The position numbers were made by a program, and so were the translations under genes. 64,000 bases of DNA, from assembly GCF_047675955.1 (NCBI RefSeq), contig NC_132909.1:41467931-41531930 (forward strand). Direction: 5' to 3'. Of the stretch, positions 36,101 through 46,912 are shown piece after piece. The DNA is from Chlorocebus sabaeus. Lineage: Eukaryota; Chordata; Mammalia; Primates; Cercopithecidae. The notes under the pieces were generated by a model that was given only the letters and a program-made list of their open reading frames with translations, had not been told where the DNA came from and ran no database searches. Numbering within the stretch: position 1 is the first letter of the stretch; every line of letters starts with the position of its first letter.

Positions 36101-36404
36101 ATTTTATTTTATTTATTTTTTTGAGACGGAGTTTCACTCTTTTTGCCCAGTTTGGAGTACAATGGCACGATCTCGGCTCACTGCAATCTCCACCTCCTGG
36201 ATTCAAGCGATTCTCCTGCTTGAGCCTCCTGAGTAGTTGGGATTACAGGTGCCCGCAGCCATGCCCAACTAATTTTGTATTTTTAGTATAGACGGGATTT
36301 CATCATGTTGGCCAGGCTGGTCTCAAACTCCTAACCTCGGGTGATCCACACGCTTCAGCCTCCCAAAGTGCTGGAATTACAGGCGTGAGCCAACGCGTCT
36401 GGCC
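36101..36404 (-). mobile_element. Alu, tail-to-tail with its neighbour
   Basis: Complete Alu in opposite orientation. 36405-36908 is AT-rich and holds nothing recognised. Confidence 0.92.
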
Positions 36405-36908
36405 AAAAAATTTTTTTAATTAACATCTGAATTAAATGGAAGATTCAAACTGAGATTATTTTTATGAATTCAGGGAAGTGCTAATAAAAAAGCATGATGA
36501 TTAAAGCCAAAAATGTGAATTCAGGTCAACAATTTTGCCAATATTACTTTAGTAATATAGAAAAACATAATTTTGGCCATATATAGGTATTATTCTCTAC
36601 AGTTATGTACTTTTACTTCAGAAATTTGTATAAATATAGAATCAATTTCTTAGTAATAGAAATTATATTTTACAAATTATTATTACTTTATGGTATATTA
36701 AGGAAAGGATATGTTCTAACTGATGTAACTTTAGGTTTCTCATTAGATGTCATTGTGTGCCACACAAAAAAAACTGTAAAATATTTTTTCAGAAACATGA
36801 TATTTGTGCATTTTAGAAAAATATGCATTCTAAATCTTTATAAAATATTTTATATGCTAAAATCTTCAGAAAGTTACAGAAACCTTTAAAATGCTGAAAA
36901 AATATGTA

Positions 36909-37213
36909 TTTTATTTATTTATTTATTTATTTTCCAGACAGTCTTGCTCTGTCATCCAGGCTGGAGTGCAGTGACAGATCTCAGCCCACTGCAACCTACG
37001 CCTCCTGAGTTCAAGCAATTCTCCTGCCTCAGCCTCCCAAATAGCTGTGATTACAGCTGCCTGCCAGTGCGCCTGGCTAATTTTTGTATTTTTAGTAGAG
37101 AGGGGGTTTCACCATGTTGGCCAGGCTGGTCTCGAACTCCTGACTTCAGGTGATCTCCCCACCTCGGCCTCCCAAAGCGCTGGGATTACAGAGGTGAGCC
37201 ACCGTGCCTGGCC
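36909..37213 (-). mobile_element. Alu with (TTTA)n tail
   Basis: Complete; ends 5 bp before the C1orf52 retrocopy duplication. Confidence 0.93.
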
Positions 37214-37226
37214 TGAGTAGAAATAT

Positions 37227-38480
37227 GTTTTTTTTTTTTTTTAGACAAGCTACTCAAGCACTCTTTATTATAAAATGAGAATGCTAATAATACCTTGCTA
37301 GGTTGTTTAAGGATCAGAGAAAACATATGCACAAAGCACCTGGAACACAGGAGGCACTCTTTAAATGGTAATACTTCTTATTACAACTTAAAATGTCACA
37401 CAACAAATAGGGTACTTGTCACAGACAAACATTCAAATGTTAATGTTATGCAGTAATAGTAATATTGAATAAGTAATTTTATTTCCATGGTCTATTTACA
37501 CTGTACAAAGACTGTTCAAAAGCACCCTACAAGTTCACAGTACAATATATTTACTTTAAAAATATATTCCTTTATAAAAGGTTTACAGAACATTGGCATG
37601 TCAACATGTGACAAAACTCTCAAAAGCATGTCACCAATTCTGTGAGAGCAAGAATGCATCCAAGTGTTATCAATTTCACAATCACAAGTCACCAGTTGAG
37701 TTTTAAATACATACGTGTTTTAAATAAAAAAAGAATTCTACAGTGGAAAGTTCTTGAGGCAATACTTATTAGTTCATTAACGTATGCACTTTGATGGAGA
37801 TGTGGCATAATAACCCACAATATCAACTTAATCTGTCCAAAGAAATTTTTCAACAAGTTTAGCAGTCCAGAAATTCTGGTCATTTGTTTCTACTTTTTCT
37901 TATTTGCTGGTTCTCCTGGCTCTACTCTGCGCTTTTTAGAAGTATGCTCATCTTTTTCATCATCTGATTCCAACGTCTCCTCCCCTTCCGGTAGAAGCCT
38001 AGCTTTCTTAGTATTCTGTGGGACATCATCACCATTGTCCTCATATATGTTAGACCATTTTACTGCCATGTCAAGCTCTGGAGGAGGAGGCTTCTTCTCA
38101 GTGGTGTAGGTCTCAGGAGGTGGTACATAATTTGACTTCCATATTTTGAATTCCTTTGGAGGCTCCTCAGGTGCCTTGACGACGTGCCTCTCCCAGTCTA
38201 TCTGCTTGTTGAGCGGATCGTAGAGAAAGGTCGGGCGAGTCACGCTCCTAAACAGCTCGTCGGGTCCCGGGAGCCGCTTCTCCGCCTTGTTCCTACAGCC
38301 GCCCGCCGACTTCGCTGGATGCGGGGTTCTGCGACTCTTCTCCTCCGGCTGGATGTTATCCTCTTCGTCCGAGGAGCGTGAGCTGCTGCTTCCGTATGCC
38401 GCGAAATAGCTCAGAGGGTCCTTCTCCTCCGCTGCCATGACGGCTGCGAGCGACGACCCAGCACTCCACCGGAAGCCCTA
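37227..38480 (-). pseudogene. Processed retrocopy unit of C1orf52 with poly(A) tail and target-site duplications
   Basis: Read on the minus strand: about 40 bp of GC-rich 5' UTR (38439-38480), the 182-codon frame, about 650 bp of 3' UTR, AATAAA (reverse complement at 37264-37269), and a 15-base A tail (T run 37228-37242). The insert is bounded by the 9-bp direct repeat 'tagaaatat' at 37218-37226 and 38479-38487, the expected L1-type target-site duplication. No upstream promoter came with it beyond the short GC-rich 5' UTR. Confidence 0.9.
37890..38438 (-). CDS. Intact-frame retrocopy of C1orf52 (UPF0690 family), 182 aa
   Basis: A complete minus-strand frame from ATG (38436-38438) to TAG (37890-37892) encodes 182 residues recognised as C1orf52: N-terminus MAAEEKDPLSYFAAYGSSSS, an acidic Ser/Asp/Glu stretch, LPGPDELFRSVTRP, a central DWERHVVKAPEEPPKEFKIW, and a Lys-rich C-terminus with KKRR and a final KKK. 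The parent is a small nuclear-type protein of poorly defined function. No intron interrupts it; a 3' UTR, AATAAA and poly(A) tail follow, and target-site duplications flank it, so it is a processed copy and not the parent gene. No stop or frameshift has arisen, but several substitutions from the parent as I recall it are visible. It may be a young pseudogene or an expressed retrogene; sequence alone does not decide. Confidence 0.85.
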   Translation of the reverse strand: MAAEEKDPLSYFAAYGSSSSRSSDEEDNIQPEEKSRRTPHPAKSAGGCRNKAEKRLPGPDELFRSVTRPTFLYDPLNKQIDWERHVVKAPEEPPKEFKIWKSNYVPPPETYTTEKKPPPPELDMAVKWSNIYEDNGDDVPQNTKKARLLPEGEETLESDDEKDEHTSKKRRVEPGEPANKKK

Positions 38481-38509
38481 GAAATATTTTTAAAAAGTGA
38501 GAATTTTCA

Positions 38510-38824
38510 GGCCGGGTGCGGTGGCTTATGCCTGTAATCCCAGCACTTTGGGAGGCCAAGGCGGGCGGATCACGAGATCAGGAGATCCAGATTAGCCAAG
38601 ACCATCCTGGCTAACAGGGTGAAACCCCTTCTCTACTAAAAATACAAAACCAAAAAATGAGCCGGGCGTGGTGGCATATGCCTGTAATCCCAGCTACTCG
38701 GGAGACTGAGGCAGGAGAATCACTTGAACCCATGTGGCAGAGGTTGCGGTGAGCCAAGATCATGCCATTGCACTCTAGTCTGGGCAACAAGAGTGAAACT
38801 CCATCTCAAAAAAAAAAAAAAAAA
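38510..38824 (+). mobile_element. Alu
   Basis: Complete; 22 bp beyond the C1orf52 retrocopy. 38825-39690 is unique sequence with no gene seen. Confidence 0.93.
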
Positions 38825-39690
38825 GTTTTCTCATGCAAAATGTCTGATGTTTTAACAGTAGCCAAAATAATATTAGGAAATATGTTTTGCTCATGAAACA
38901 TTTCTGAAAAATTCTCCAATAATAGAGATACTTATTTCACTAGACATATTATAGAACTGTTAAATAAGGTATTACAGAAACAGTAATATTGAACAAAGCT
39001 AACTAAATTGACTGAATTGCTTTTGTCATTGCAGATTGATGACCATCAGGTTAACTGAGAGTGAAAAAATGTGTTGACTATTATAAAATAGTCATTGGAT
39101 GGCTTATGCACCTGATAATAGAACCTTATGTATCTTCTGCTACTGAAGTCTAATATGACTAAATGCAGCAAAGCTTTAATGCATCATGGCAAAGCATATT
39201 TTCACTAGGTAAAGAATGCTTTTAATGGTCTACTGATGGAATACTATAAAACCTTTTATAATCTAGAACCCGGAGATTGAGTCTGCCTGCCATCTACATT
39301 GCAGCAAGACTTCAGGACTTTAAACCTCGGGTTGATAATCTCTTGACTCAGAAGGGCCCCTCCAAACTCTAGCAATTGTATACCCATTGGAGGTCTTAAG
39401 GTAAAGCTAACCAGGGAAGCCTCTCCTCAAAAGCAGACGATAACGTTGATATAGATAGCTTTATTTTTTTAAACAAGATTTTAAAAATCAAGAAATACAT
39501 CTCTGCTATCATGACACTCTTAGTACACTGCTCTTTTCTTACGGCTCTCCAAATGACGGAAATAAAAAAGGGGTCTCTTGTGTGCATTCATGAGCTACAC
39601 TTTTATATGAAAATGATTTTGCAGCCAACCTTCTATATAAACAAACTTACACCTTGATAAGTAAAAGATAAAGGGCCAATGTGGGTGAGA

Positions 39691-39991
39691 TTTTTTTTTT
39701 TTTTTTTTTTTGAGATGGAGTCTCACTCTGTTGCCCAGGCTGAAGTGCAGTGGTGCGATCTCAGCTCACTGCAACCTCCAACTCCGTAGTTCAAATGATT
39801 CTCCTGCGTCAGCCTCCCCAACTGCTGGGATTACAGGCACACGCCATCACGCCCAGCTAAGTTTTGTATTTTTAGTAGAGACAGGGTTTCACCATGTTGG
39901 CCAGGATGGTCTCGATCTCCTGACCTCGTGATCTGCCCGCCTCAGCCTCCCAAAGTGCTGGGATTACAGGCATGAGCCACTGCACCTGGCC
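39691..39991 (-). mobile_element. Alu
   Basis: Complete, with 'ggtgaga' repeated on both flanks. Confidence 0.93.
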
Positions 39992-40211
39992 TGGTGAGAA
40001 TTTTTAGTGGGACATCTGTTGCCTCATAATATCAAAAACAGAATATTTGTGCACTGCTCTTAACCTACTTTATAGGTTAAAGAGAACTTATTCAGAATAG
40101 GTTATAGAGTGTTGCCAGGAGGCCATTACTCTTAATGTGTATCATTTGTGAGGTCTTTTTTCTCCCCATGGTTTAGAGTAAATGAGGCAATGATTAAAAA
40201 TTTATTCCCTA

Positions 40212-40492
40212 TGCTGGGCATGGTGTCTCACGCCTGTAATTCCAGCACTTTGGGAGACTGAGTCAGGAGTTCGAGACCAGCCTGGCCAACATGGTGAAAC
40301 CCCATCTCTACTAAAATTACAAAAATTAGTAGGGTGTGGTGGCATGTGCCTGTAATGCCAGCTACTGGGGAGGCTGAGGCAGAAGAATCTCTTGAACCTG
40401 GGAGGCAGAGGTTGCAGTGAGCTGAGATCATGCCACTGCACTCCAGCCTGGGCAACAGAGTGAGACTCTGTCTCAGGAAAAAAAAAAAAAAA
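40212..40492 (+). mobile_element. Alu with expanded tail
   Basis: Left arm lacks ~20 bp; tail merges into a GAAA tract. 40581-41333 is partly ERV-like, with no gene seen. Confidence 0.92.
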
Positions 40493-40580
40493 GAAAGAAA
40501 GAAAAAAGAAAGAAAAAGAAAGAAAGAAAGAAAGAAAAGAAAAGAAAGAAAGAGAGAGAGAAAGAAAGAAAGAAAAAAGA
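40493..40580. repeat. (GAAA)n tract after an Alu tail
   Basis: Purine-only GAAA units expanding from the A tail of the Alu at 40212. Confidence 0.9.
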
Positions 40581-41333
40581 AATGTATTCCCCATAATAGG
40601 ACTTTATAGCAAATTCTATTGTAAAGGCTATGGGTACACAATAGACTTTAATTTTTCTTACTAAATCTGTGCTAAATAATAGAAATTCTCTAGATTATTT
40701 ACTGGATAAACAGAAATATCTGTGAAGTTGCTAATACTTACAGTTGCACATAGAGAAATTCACTAGGTATTATAGAGATTCAGTTGTAGGAGATTAATGA
40801 ATAGGCTGCTTGTTTGAAATGAGGAGACCATTTATGTAGCTAATTATTTGATCTATTTAACTTTAGTTAGTGGGTTCATGGGATCCTGGCTGAAAAGCAT
40901 ACTTGAAACTTTTGATATTATCCCCTGGATAGTCAAAATAGTATCTCCCTACTGGACTGTATTTCTCAGAAGTTATTGAAGTTTGCATGCAGTTATCTCT
41001 AGAATGTCAAATGAACTCTCTTTAACTGGAACCACAAAAAGTTAAATACATAAGTGACCATGAGGGCACCATAACCCATGAAGGACCTGATAAAAACAAA
41101 AACCAAAAATAATGAAAACAGAGAGAGACACTAAGACCCTGAGTTTTAGTCACACTCTGACCTATTTGAGAACTTAACCATAAGGGGGAAATTTTTTAAA
41201 CAAAAGTATTGGAGGCCATTATTCTGGACTGAACTTGTGCACTAGACCCAGACAGACCAAATCAAAGTAAATGGAGTCACTCATGTTAAACATGAAATAA
41301 TCAAATTAAAAATTTAAATAAATAGGTAGATCT

Positions 41334-41635
41334 TTTTTTTTTTTTTTTTTTTTAAGACGGAGTCTCGCTCTGTCTCCCAGGCTGGAGTGCTGTGGCCGGA
41401 TCTCAGCTCACTGCAAGCTCCGCCTCCCGGGTTTACGCCATTCTCCTGCCTCAGCCTCCCGAGTAGCTGGGACTACAGGCGCCCACCACCTCGCCCGGCT
41501 AGTTTTTTGTATTTTTTAGTAGAGACAGGGTTTCACCATGTTAGCCAGGATGGTCTCGATCTCCTGACCTCGTGATCCGCCCGTCTCGGCCTCCCAAAGT
41601 GCTGGGATTACAGGCTTGAGCCACCGCGCCCGGCC
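41334..41635 (-). mobile_element. Old World monkey-type AluY
   Basis: 'gtggccggatctcagc' form; TSD 'aaataggtagatct' on both sides. Confidence 0.95.
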
Positions 41636-41897
41636 AAATAGGTAGATCTTAAAACAGGCCAGGTTTTATTTTTGTTTTGGAAACAGCAGATTTCAATCCA
41701 AGATGGTCCCCTCTACTGTAACCCTAAAAAACAAATAACGTGAAGTCCTTGTTTCCACTTTTGAAACCCACAGTTCTGCTATTTCACAATGGGATTTGAG
41801 ACTAAGTAAGTACACTTTTGATGGTGACAGAGTAATATCAATGTCTAAAGTTTTGGTCTATCTCTCAAAATTGAGAACTTGACCAAAAGGGAGAAAT

Positions 41898-42570
41898 TGT
41901 TAAATTAATGATCTCTAAAGCTGCCCCCTTTCCTGTTTAACTCCGGTCACTAGGTTTTTCGTACATAGTAAACTGAAACCTAACTGGGTATATAAATGGA
42001 CTGTAACCCATTATTGTACCAAACACTGTGCTTTTGCCAATAAAAGAACATCAAGTGTTTAAATTGTGATTAAATAAGGTAAATCCCAACCTGTAATCAA
42101 TCTGGCTGTTTCTGTACCTCACTTTCATTTTCCGTATGTCACTTTGCTTTTGCTGTCTATAAATCTGTTTTCATCAGGTGGTTGTGCTAGAGTCTGTCTG
42201 CGCCTACCCTGGATCCACAGGCTACCCAGTTTGCAAATCATTCCATGCTCAATTGAACTCTGTTGCTCACGCCTGTAATCCCAGCACTTGGGGAGGATGA
42301 GGCAGGCAGATCACGAGGTCAGGAATTTGAGAGCAGCCTGACCAACATGGTAAAACCCCGTCTCTACTAAAAATACAAAAATTAGCGGTTGTGGTGGCGC
42401 ATGCCTGTAATCCAGGTACTCGGGAGGCTGAGGCAGGAGAACTGTTTGAACTGGGGAGGTGGAGGTGGCAGTGAGCCGACATCACACTGCTGCACTCCAG
42501 CCTGGGTGACAGAGCGACAGTCCGTCTCAAAAATAAAAAATAAATTAAAAAAATTAATTTCTCTAAAGAT
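41898..42570 (+). mobile_element. ERV1-type (MER57/MER61-like) LTR, split by an Alu
   Basis: A purine-rich tract 'gaccaaaagggagaaa' leads into 'ttgttaaattaatgatctc', the usual boundary of an ERV1 internal region and its 3' LTR. Inside are 'tatataaatgg', a 'ctttgcttttgctgtctata' stretch and a 3' part ending 'gctcaattgaactctgtt', continuing after an Alu at 42265. The subfamily name is a guess. Confidence 0.45.
42265..42555 (+). mobile_element. Alu in the ERV1 LTR
   Basis: 5' truncated at 'gctcacgcctg'. Confidence 0.92.
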
Positions 42571-42703
42571 TTTTTCTTTTAACAGATTTCAAATATTTTC
42601 TATGATGAAAAGTAAATAATGTGCCGTTAGGCTGTGATTTTCTAAACTCATCCCTCAGCTATTTCCCCAAATTATTTGATGTCTTTTCAAAAATGCTTCT
42701 CTA

Positions 42704-43015
42704 ATTTTTTTCTTTTCTTTTCTTTTTTTTTTTTGAGACTGGGTCTCACTCTGTCACCCAGTCTTGACTGCAGTGGTGTAACTACTTACAGCTCACTGCA
42801 ACCTTGACATTCCAGGCTTAAGCAATCCTCCTGCCTCTGCCACCTAAGTAGCTGGGACTATAGGCATGCACCATCATTGGTGGCTAATTTCTTCATTTTT
42901 GTCACGGAAACAGAATCTTATTATATTTCTCAGGCTGCATTGGAACTCCTGAGCTCAAATAAATCTCCCATCTCAGCCTCCCAAAGTGCTAAAAATACAG
43001 GTGTGACCCACCATG
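42704..43015 (-). mobile_element. Old Alu (AluJ-like)
   Basis: Diverged copy with a C-interrupted T tail. 43321-43806 and 43909-45044 show no gene apart from the features listed. Confidence 0.85.
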
Positions 43016-43164
43016 TGCTTCTGCAATTTCTTGTGAGGACTATTCCCAATGATAAACAAGTACTCTCTGAGCACACATCTAAAAGGAATCTGACTTCTTC
43101 TATGGAAGTGTCACTCTTCAGGATTTCAAGGGTCTAGGGAAGGGCAACTACTTTAGTAGTGTGA

Positions 43165-43320
43165 TCTGTGGAGGTGCATGGGCTTTGGAGTCAGATAAAG
43201 TTGATCCTGAGTCTCAGCCCAGCCACTTAGAAGCTGTAGGTCTTTGTACAAGTTTCTTGATGTGGAAGAGTTCTATATACCACGTACTCAAAAAAGGTAG
43301 AATGATACTGATTGCAAAAT
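43165..43320 (+). mobile_element. MIR element
   Basis: 'gctttggagtcagataaagt', 'cagccacttagaagctgtag' and 'caagtttcttgatgtgg' follow the MIR core order. Surrounding 43320-43800 looks like older repeat debris, not assigned. Confidence 0.6.
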
Positions 43321-43806
43321 GATATTTTTTCATCCCTCTTGTATCTATGCCCATAGCCAGGTGCTTTTATAGTTGTTCCCGTCAAGATCCGGAATCTGTT
43401 TGCAAAATCCTATATCTGGCTGGCCTTATTTGCTCAGGCCAGTAGAAATCTGTGAACATGACAGTGGGCCAGTTTGGGGCCTAGGCTCAAATGGTATTGA
43501 CTGCTTCTGTTTTTCTTTTAGAATGCTGCCATCTCCGTGTATAATGCCCATGTTAGCCAGTTGGAAAATAAGATACCACGGGGAGGAGAAGCAAGGTGCC
43601 CCTGTTGACAGACCCAGAAGCAGAAGCTCACCCCCAGAAGCACAGCTGTCTAGTCAATGAGCAGCTGATGATACATATCTGAAGGAGCTCAGCTGAGACT
43701 AGAAGAATGGCCCCACTCGGCTCAGCCTAAATGGCTGATCATTTCAATTATAAACTAATAAGTTTTGGATGGGTTGTTATGCTGCAATAGCTAACTAATA
43801 CATGTA

Positions 43807-43908
43807 CCCAGTGCAGACAGGATGCCAGGATTCCGTGACAGGTTGACTATGAGTTGGCTTCTAACAGTGGGCACCCTCTAGGTACTGATTTCTTCCCCTG
43901 ATTTAAAG
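43807..43908 (+). repeat. 102-bp duplicated segment, copy 1
   Basis: Matches 46811-46912 in direct orientation with four mismatches and no gaps. Family unknown. Confidence 0.9.
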
Positions 43909-45044
43909 TTGAAGGTTTTGTAAGAGAATTTTGGGTAATGCAGAAATACTTGTAGACATGTATGCATGTGATTTGTGCTTAGACTCACATAGTCCCCCAC
44001 ACGACAGGAGAAAACAGATAAACACAGCCTGACCATTAGGGCCAAGACCAAGTAGCAAAATATATTTGCTTTTAATCTATTTTCTCCATCTCTAAATATT
44101 GGAGTTCAAGTGTGTGGACAGAACTGAAGACATAGTTTTTCTTTCTCCTGTGGCCCCATCATCCTTTGTTCACTATCTGGTCTCTAAAAGAAAGGCGGGC
44201 AACGGGTGGCCAGCAGTTGTTTACCTGTGGCTATTTTATTCCTGCTGCCCTCAGCTCTTTCTATGGGTACTATCTGGTCCACCCTCAGAACCAAAGAGAG
44301 ATGTTTGTAGGGAGAGTCTCTTCTTTCACTCTGGCAGACAAGAGATGTTCAGGCCCTTCACACCGCTGATATCAGAGCTGTACTTCAAAGTGACAGCTAT
44401 GGTCCATGTGTGGCTTCTGGGTTCCTATAATGTGCCTGGTCTGAAATGCGATATGCTAGAAAGGTAAAGTACAAAGTCAGTTTCAAAGATTTAGTTCCAT
44501 ATATTTATATACTTTATCAATAATTACATATTTCTCACACATTAAAATGATAATATTTTGAATATAATGGGTTAATTACATTGTTAACAATCAGTTCAAC
44601 TTGTTTCTTTTTAAAGTTTGGCTACTAGAAAATTTAAAATCCACACGTGGCTGTGGATTTTCTAAAATGAAATTTTAGAATTTCTAAATTTTTTCTAAAG
44701 TTTAGAATTTCATTTTCTAAAATGAAAATCATTCATTTTAGATGATTTTCTCTTTTCTACAATCTCAGGCTGCCTGCTCAAAGGGCTGGGCCAGAAGCCA
44801 GGAAGGTCATAAAAGCTGAAATTTTAAAATAATTGTCATTATATTCTTTTCATTTGTGTATAGCTTTATAATGTATTATTTATTTATTCATATGACCTTA
44901 TACACAAGTTTAAAGGCATATACTCTCTGGTATGGGCCTGGCTCAGCTCAGAGAGGAAGCCCTGTCAGAAGTGGGGGCAGCCTAGGCTGTCACTCTTGCT
45001 TCATTCAGTACAGCATCTGATCACATCTTCTGTCACTCAAAGCC

Positions 45045-45130
45045 TGATGGGGCGGGGATTTAAGCATTATCCAATCAGGGACGCTGCGCTGGAAACCGTC
45101 CAATCAGGCATGCAGCTGGAGCGGACTGGA
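45045..45130 (+). promoter_or_regulatory. Promoter of a KRAB-ZNF gene (GC box, twin CCAAT boxes)
   Basis: A GC-rich stretch with 'ggggcgggg' at 45049-45057 and two CCAAT boxes in the same orientation (45071-45075 and 45100-45104, each read as ccaatcagg, 29 bp apart) sits just upstream of a conserved KRAB-ZNF first exon. No canonical TATA box is clear. CpG density rises sharply here against an AT-rich background. The start site is inferred to lie near 45130-45170. Confidence 0.65.
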
Positions 45131-45303
45131 CGGCTTCCGGGTTTGGCGGGGCCTTTGTCTCTTGCTGTAGCCGGAGCTCCAGGTTTCGTCCTCACTACTC
45201 TGTGTCTTCTGCTCCTGGGGGCCCATCCTCTGTGGCCCTGTGACCTGCAGATATTGAGAGATCCACCGCTAAGACGCCAGGACCCCCTGGAAGCCTGGAA
45301 ATG
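45131..45303 (+). CDS. Exon 1 of a KRAB zinc-finger gene (mostly 5' UTR, start codon at its 3' end)
   Basis: The exon matches the conserved first exon of the ZNF91-type cluster: 'ggggcctttgtctcttgctg', 'ctgtgtcttctgctcctg', 'ccctgtgacctgcag', then a segment encoding PGPPGSLE-like residues (PGPPGSLE here reads PGPPGSL/E after ACG), ending 'gaaATG' directly against the donor 'gtgagag' (intron begins at 45304). In relatives an upstream ATG opens the peptide MPGPPGSLEM; here that codon (about 45274) is ACG, so translation would most simply start at the ATG 45301-45303, the last codon of the exon. The 5' boundary is approximate. KRAB and finger exons were not found in the 18.7 kb to the right and are presumed outside the window. 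It could instead be an orphan exon of a dead paralogue. Confidence 0.75.
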
Positions 45304-45701
45304 GTGAGAGTGCCCGGTCCGACCTCCCGAGAGAAGGGAAGGGGCTGTGGCGGGACTCAAGCCTCTCCGCAGTCAGCTCCACAATCTGCGCCCCCAGTTC
45401 TCCTTGCCCAGCTTGCCTCAGTGCCCTTCAGCTATAAGATGGCGGCTGCGCTGACAGCCAGGACCCCAGGCGTCTTGTCTCTTCCCTGCCCTAGTGACTG
45501 TCCTCTGGCCTGGGGCCCTCTCTGGGCAGCTCTGCACCCGCAGCGCCGCGTCTCTCAGATTGTGCAGGGACCACGGGAGGGTCGTCAGGGGAGAATCCTG
45601 ACTCGGGGTGCGGGTTCATGAATGGGAAGAGCTTTGGTCCGTGGCTTTCCCAGTTCCTCTTTTCTCTTATTAAAAATGTATGGGAGTCACTGCACAAATA
45701 T

Positions 45702-45704
<3 letters not shown>

Positions 45705-45735
<31 letters not shown>

Positions 45736-46018
45736 TGAGACGGAGTCTGGCTCTGTCGCCCAGGCTAGGGTTCAGTGGCGCGATCTGGGCTCACTGCAGC
45801 CTCCGCCTGCCGGGTTCTGGCGATTCTCCTGGCTCAGCCTCCCGAGTAGCTGGGATTACAGGCACCTGTCACCGGGCGCGGCTAATTTTTTTCTATTTTT
45901 AGTAGAGACGGGGGTTTCACCTCGTTGGCCAGGCTGGTCTTGAACTCCTGACCTCGTGATCTGCCAGCCTTGGCCTCCTAAAGTGCTGGAATTACAGGCG
46001 TGAGCCACCGCGCCTGGC
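45705..46018 (-). mobile_element. Alu with (TTTA)n tail
   Basis: Complete, 0.4 kb inside intron 1. 46019-48164 has a T24 run (about 46302-46326), the 102-bp repeat, a GT tract and no exon that I can see. Confidence 0.93.
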
Positions 46019-46810
46019 TTAAATAATTTAATCAAACAGTGATGCAAGGAATCGTAGAGCTCCCAGCTATGGTTTGTAGTTTGTTGTCTATGTGAGAGGC
46101 TTGAAGGAAAGTCATTTATAAAATGCATTATGAAGAAAACTAAATTTAGTAATTGGTTAGGTACAGTAATGTAGTTTCTTAGTTTGTAGAATATCGGTGA
46201 AGATTTCCTGGTTGTGTAATCAGAGGTTAATTAGCAGTTTATATTTGTTTAAGCCTACATTTTCTCTGAATGTAGTAATTTTAAAAAAATGCACCTGAGT
46301 TAATTTTTTTTTTTTTTTTTTTTTTTAAGTAGGCACCCAGGGACTAGAGACACCTCAGTCTAATTGCCTGTCACTTAATTATTTTCACGGGGAACTGATT
46401 TTCTGCTGCATTTTTCACCTGTGTCCCAAGCAGGGTCTTAAATCTAACCCCTATCACCCATTTCTCCAGCCTCACGCTGGCTTGCTGTAAGATATTAAAT
46501 TTCCAATTTCTTCTGGCGTTGCCAAATGCCAACTTTTCCTCCCTAATTCACATTATCACCTATTTGTCCTTTGGTGTACTTGTTTATACCATATTTTAAT
46601 TGTTTTTGACAAAGCATTAAATGGTGCTTCTGAGATTTGTCATCTGTTTGTAAATTTTCCCATGAAAAGGAAACAAAGACTAATCTTCTGACACTGTATT
46701 GTAGAAAATCTCTGTGTCTCTTTTCCTTTTATCTTCTCTAGGCACAGAGATCTTATCAGAATGTTTTTGGGTCAAGGTTTTGGTTTGGAAAAATCTATGG
46801 GGTGATGTGT

Positions 46811-46912
46811 CCCAGTGCAGACAGGATGCCAGGATTCAGTGACAGGTTGACTACGAGTTGGCTTCTAACAGTGGGCACCCTCTAGGTGCTAATTTCTTCC
46901 CCTGATTTAAAG
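46811..46912 (+). repeat. 102-bp duplicated segment, copy 2
   Basis: Direct repeat of 43807-43908; it lies in intron 1 of the downstream ZNF gene, while copy 1 lies upstream of its promoter. Confidence 0.9.

Noticed and set aside
43373..44467. Frames of 95 and 122 codons upstream of the ZNF promoter
   Set aside because: No domain, start context or splice sites; surrounded by old repeats.
45067..45621. Frames of 97-106 codons across the ZNF first exon and beyond
   Set aside because: High GC makes stops rare; the exon is better explained as a conserved, mostly non-coding KRAB-ZNF first exon.
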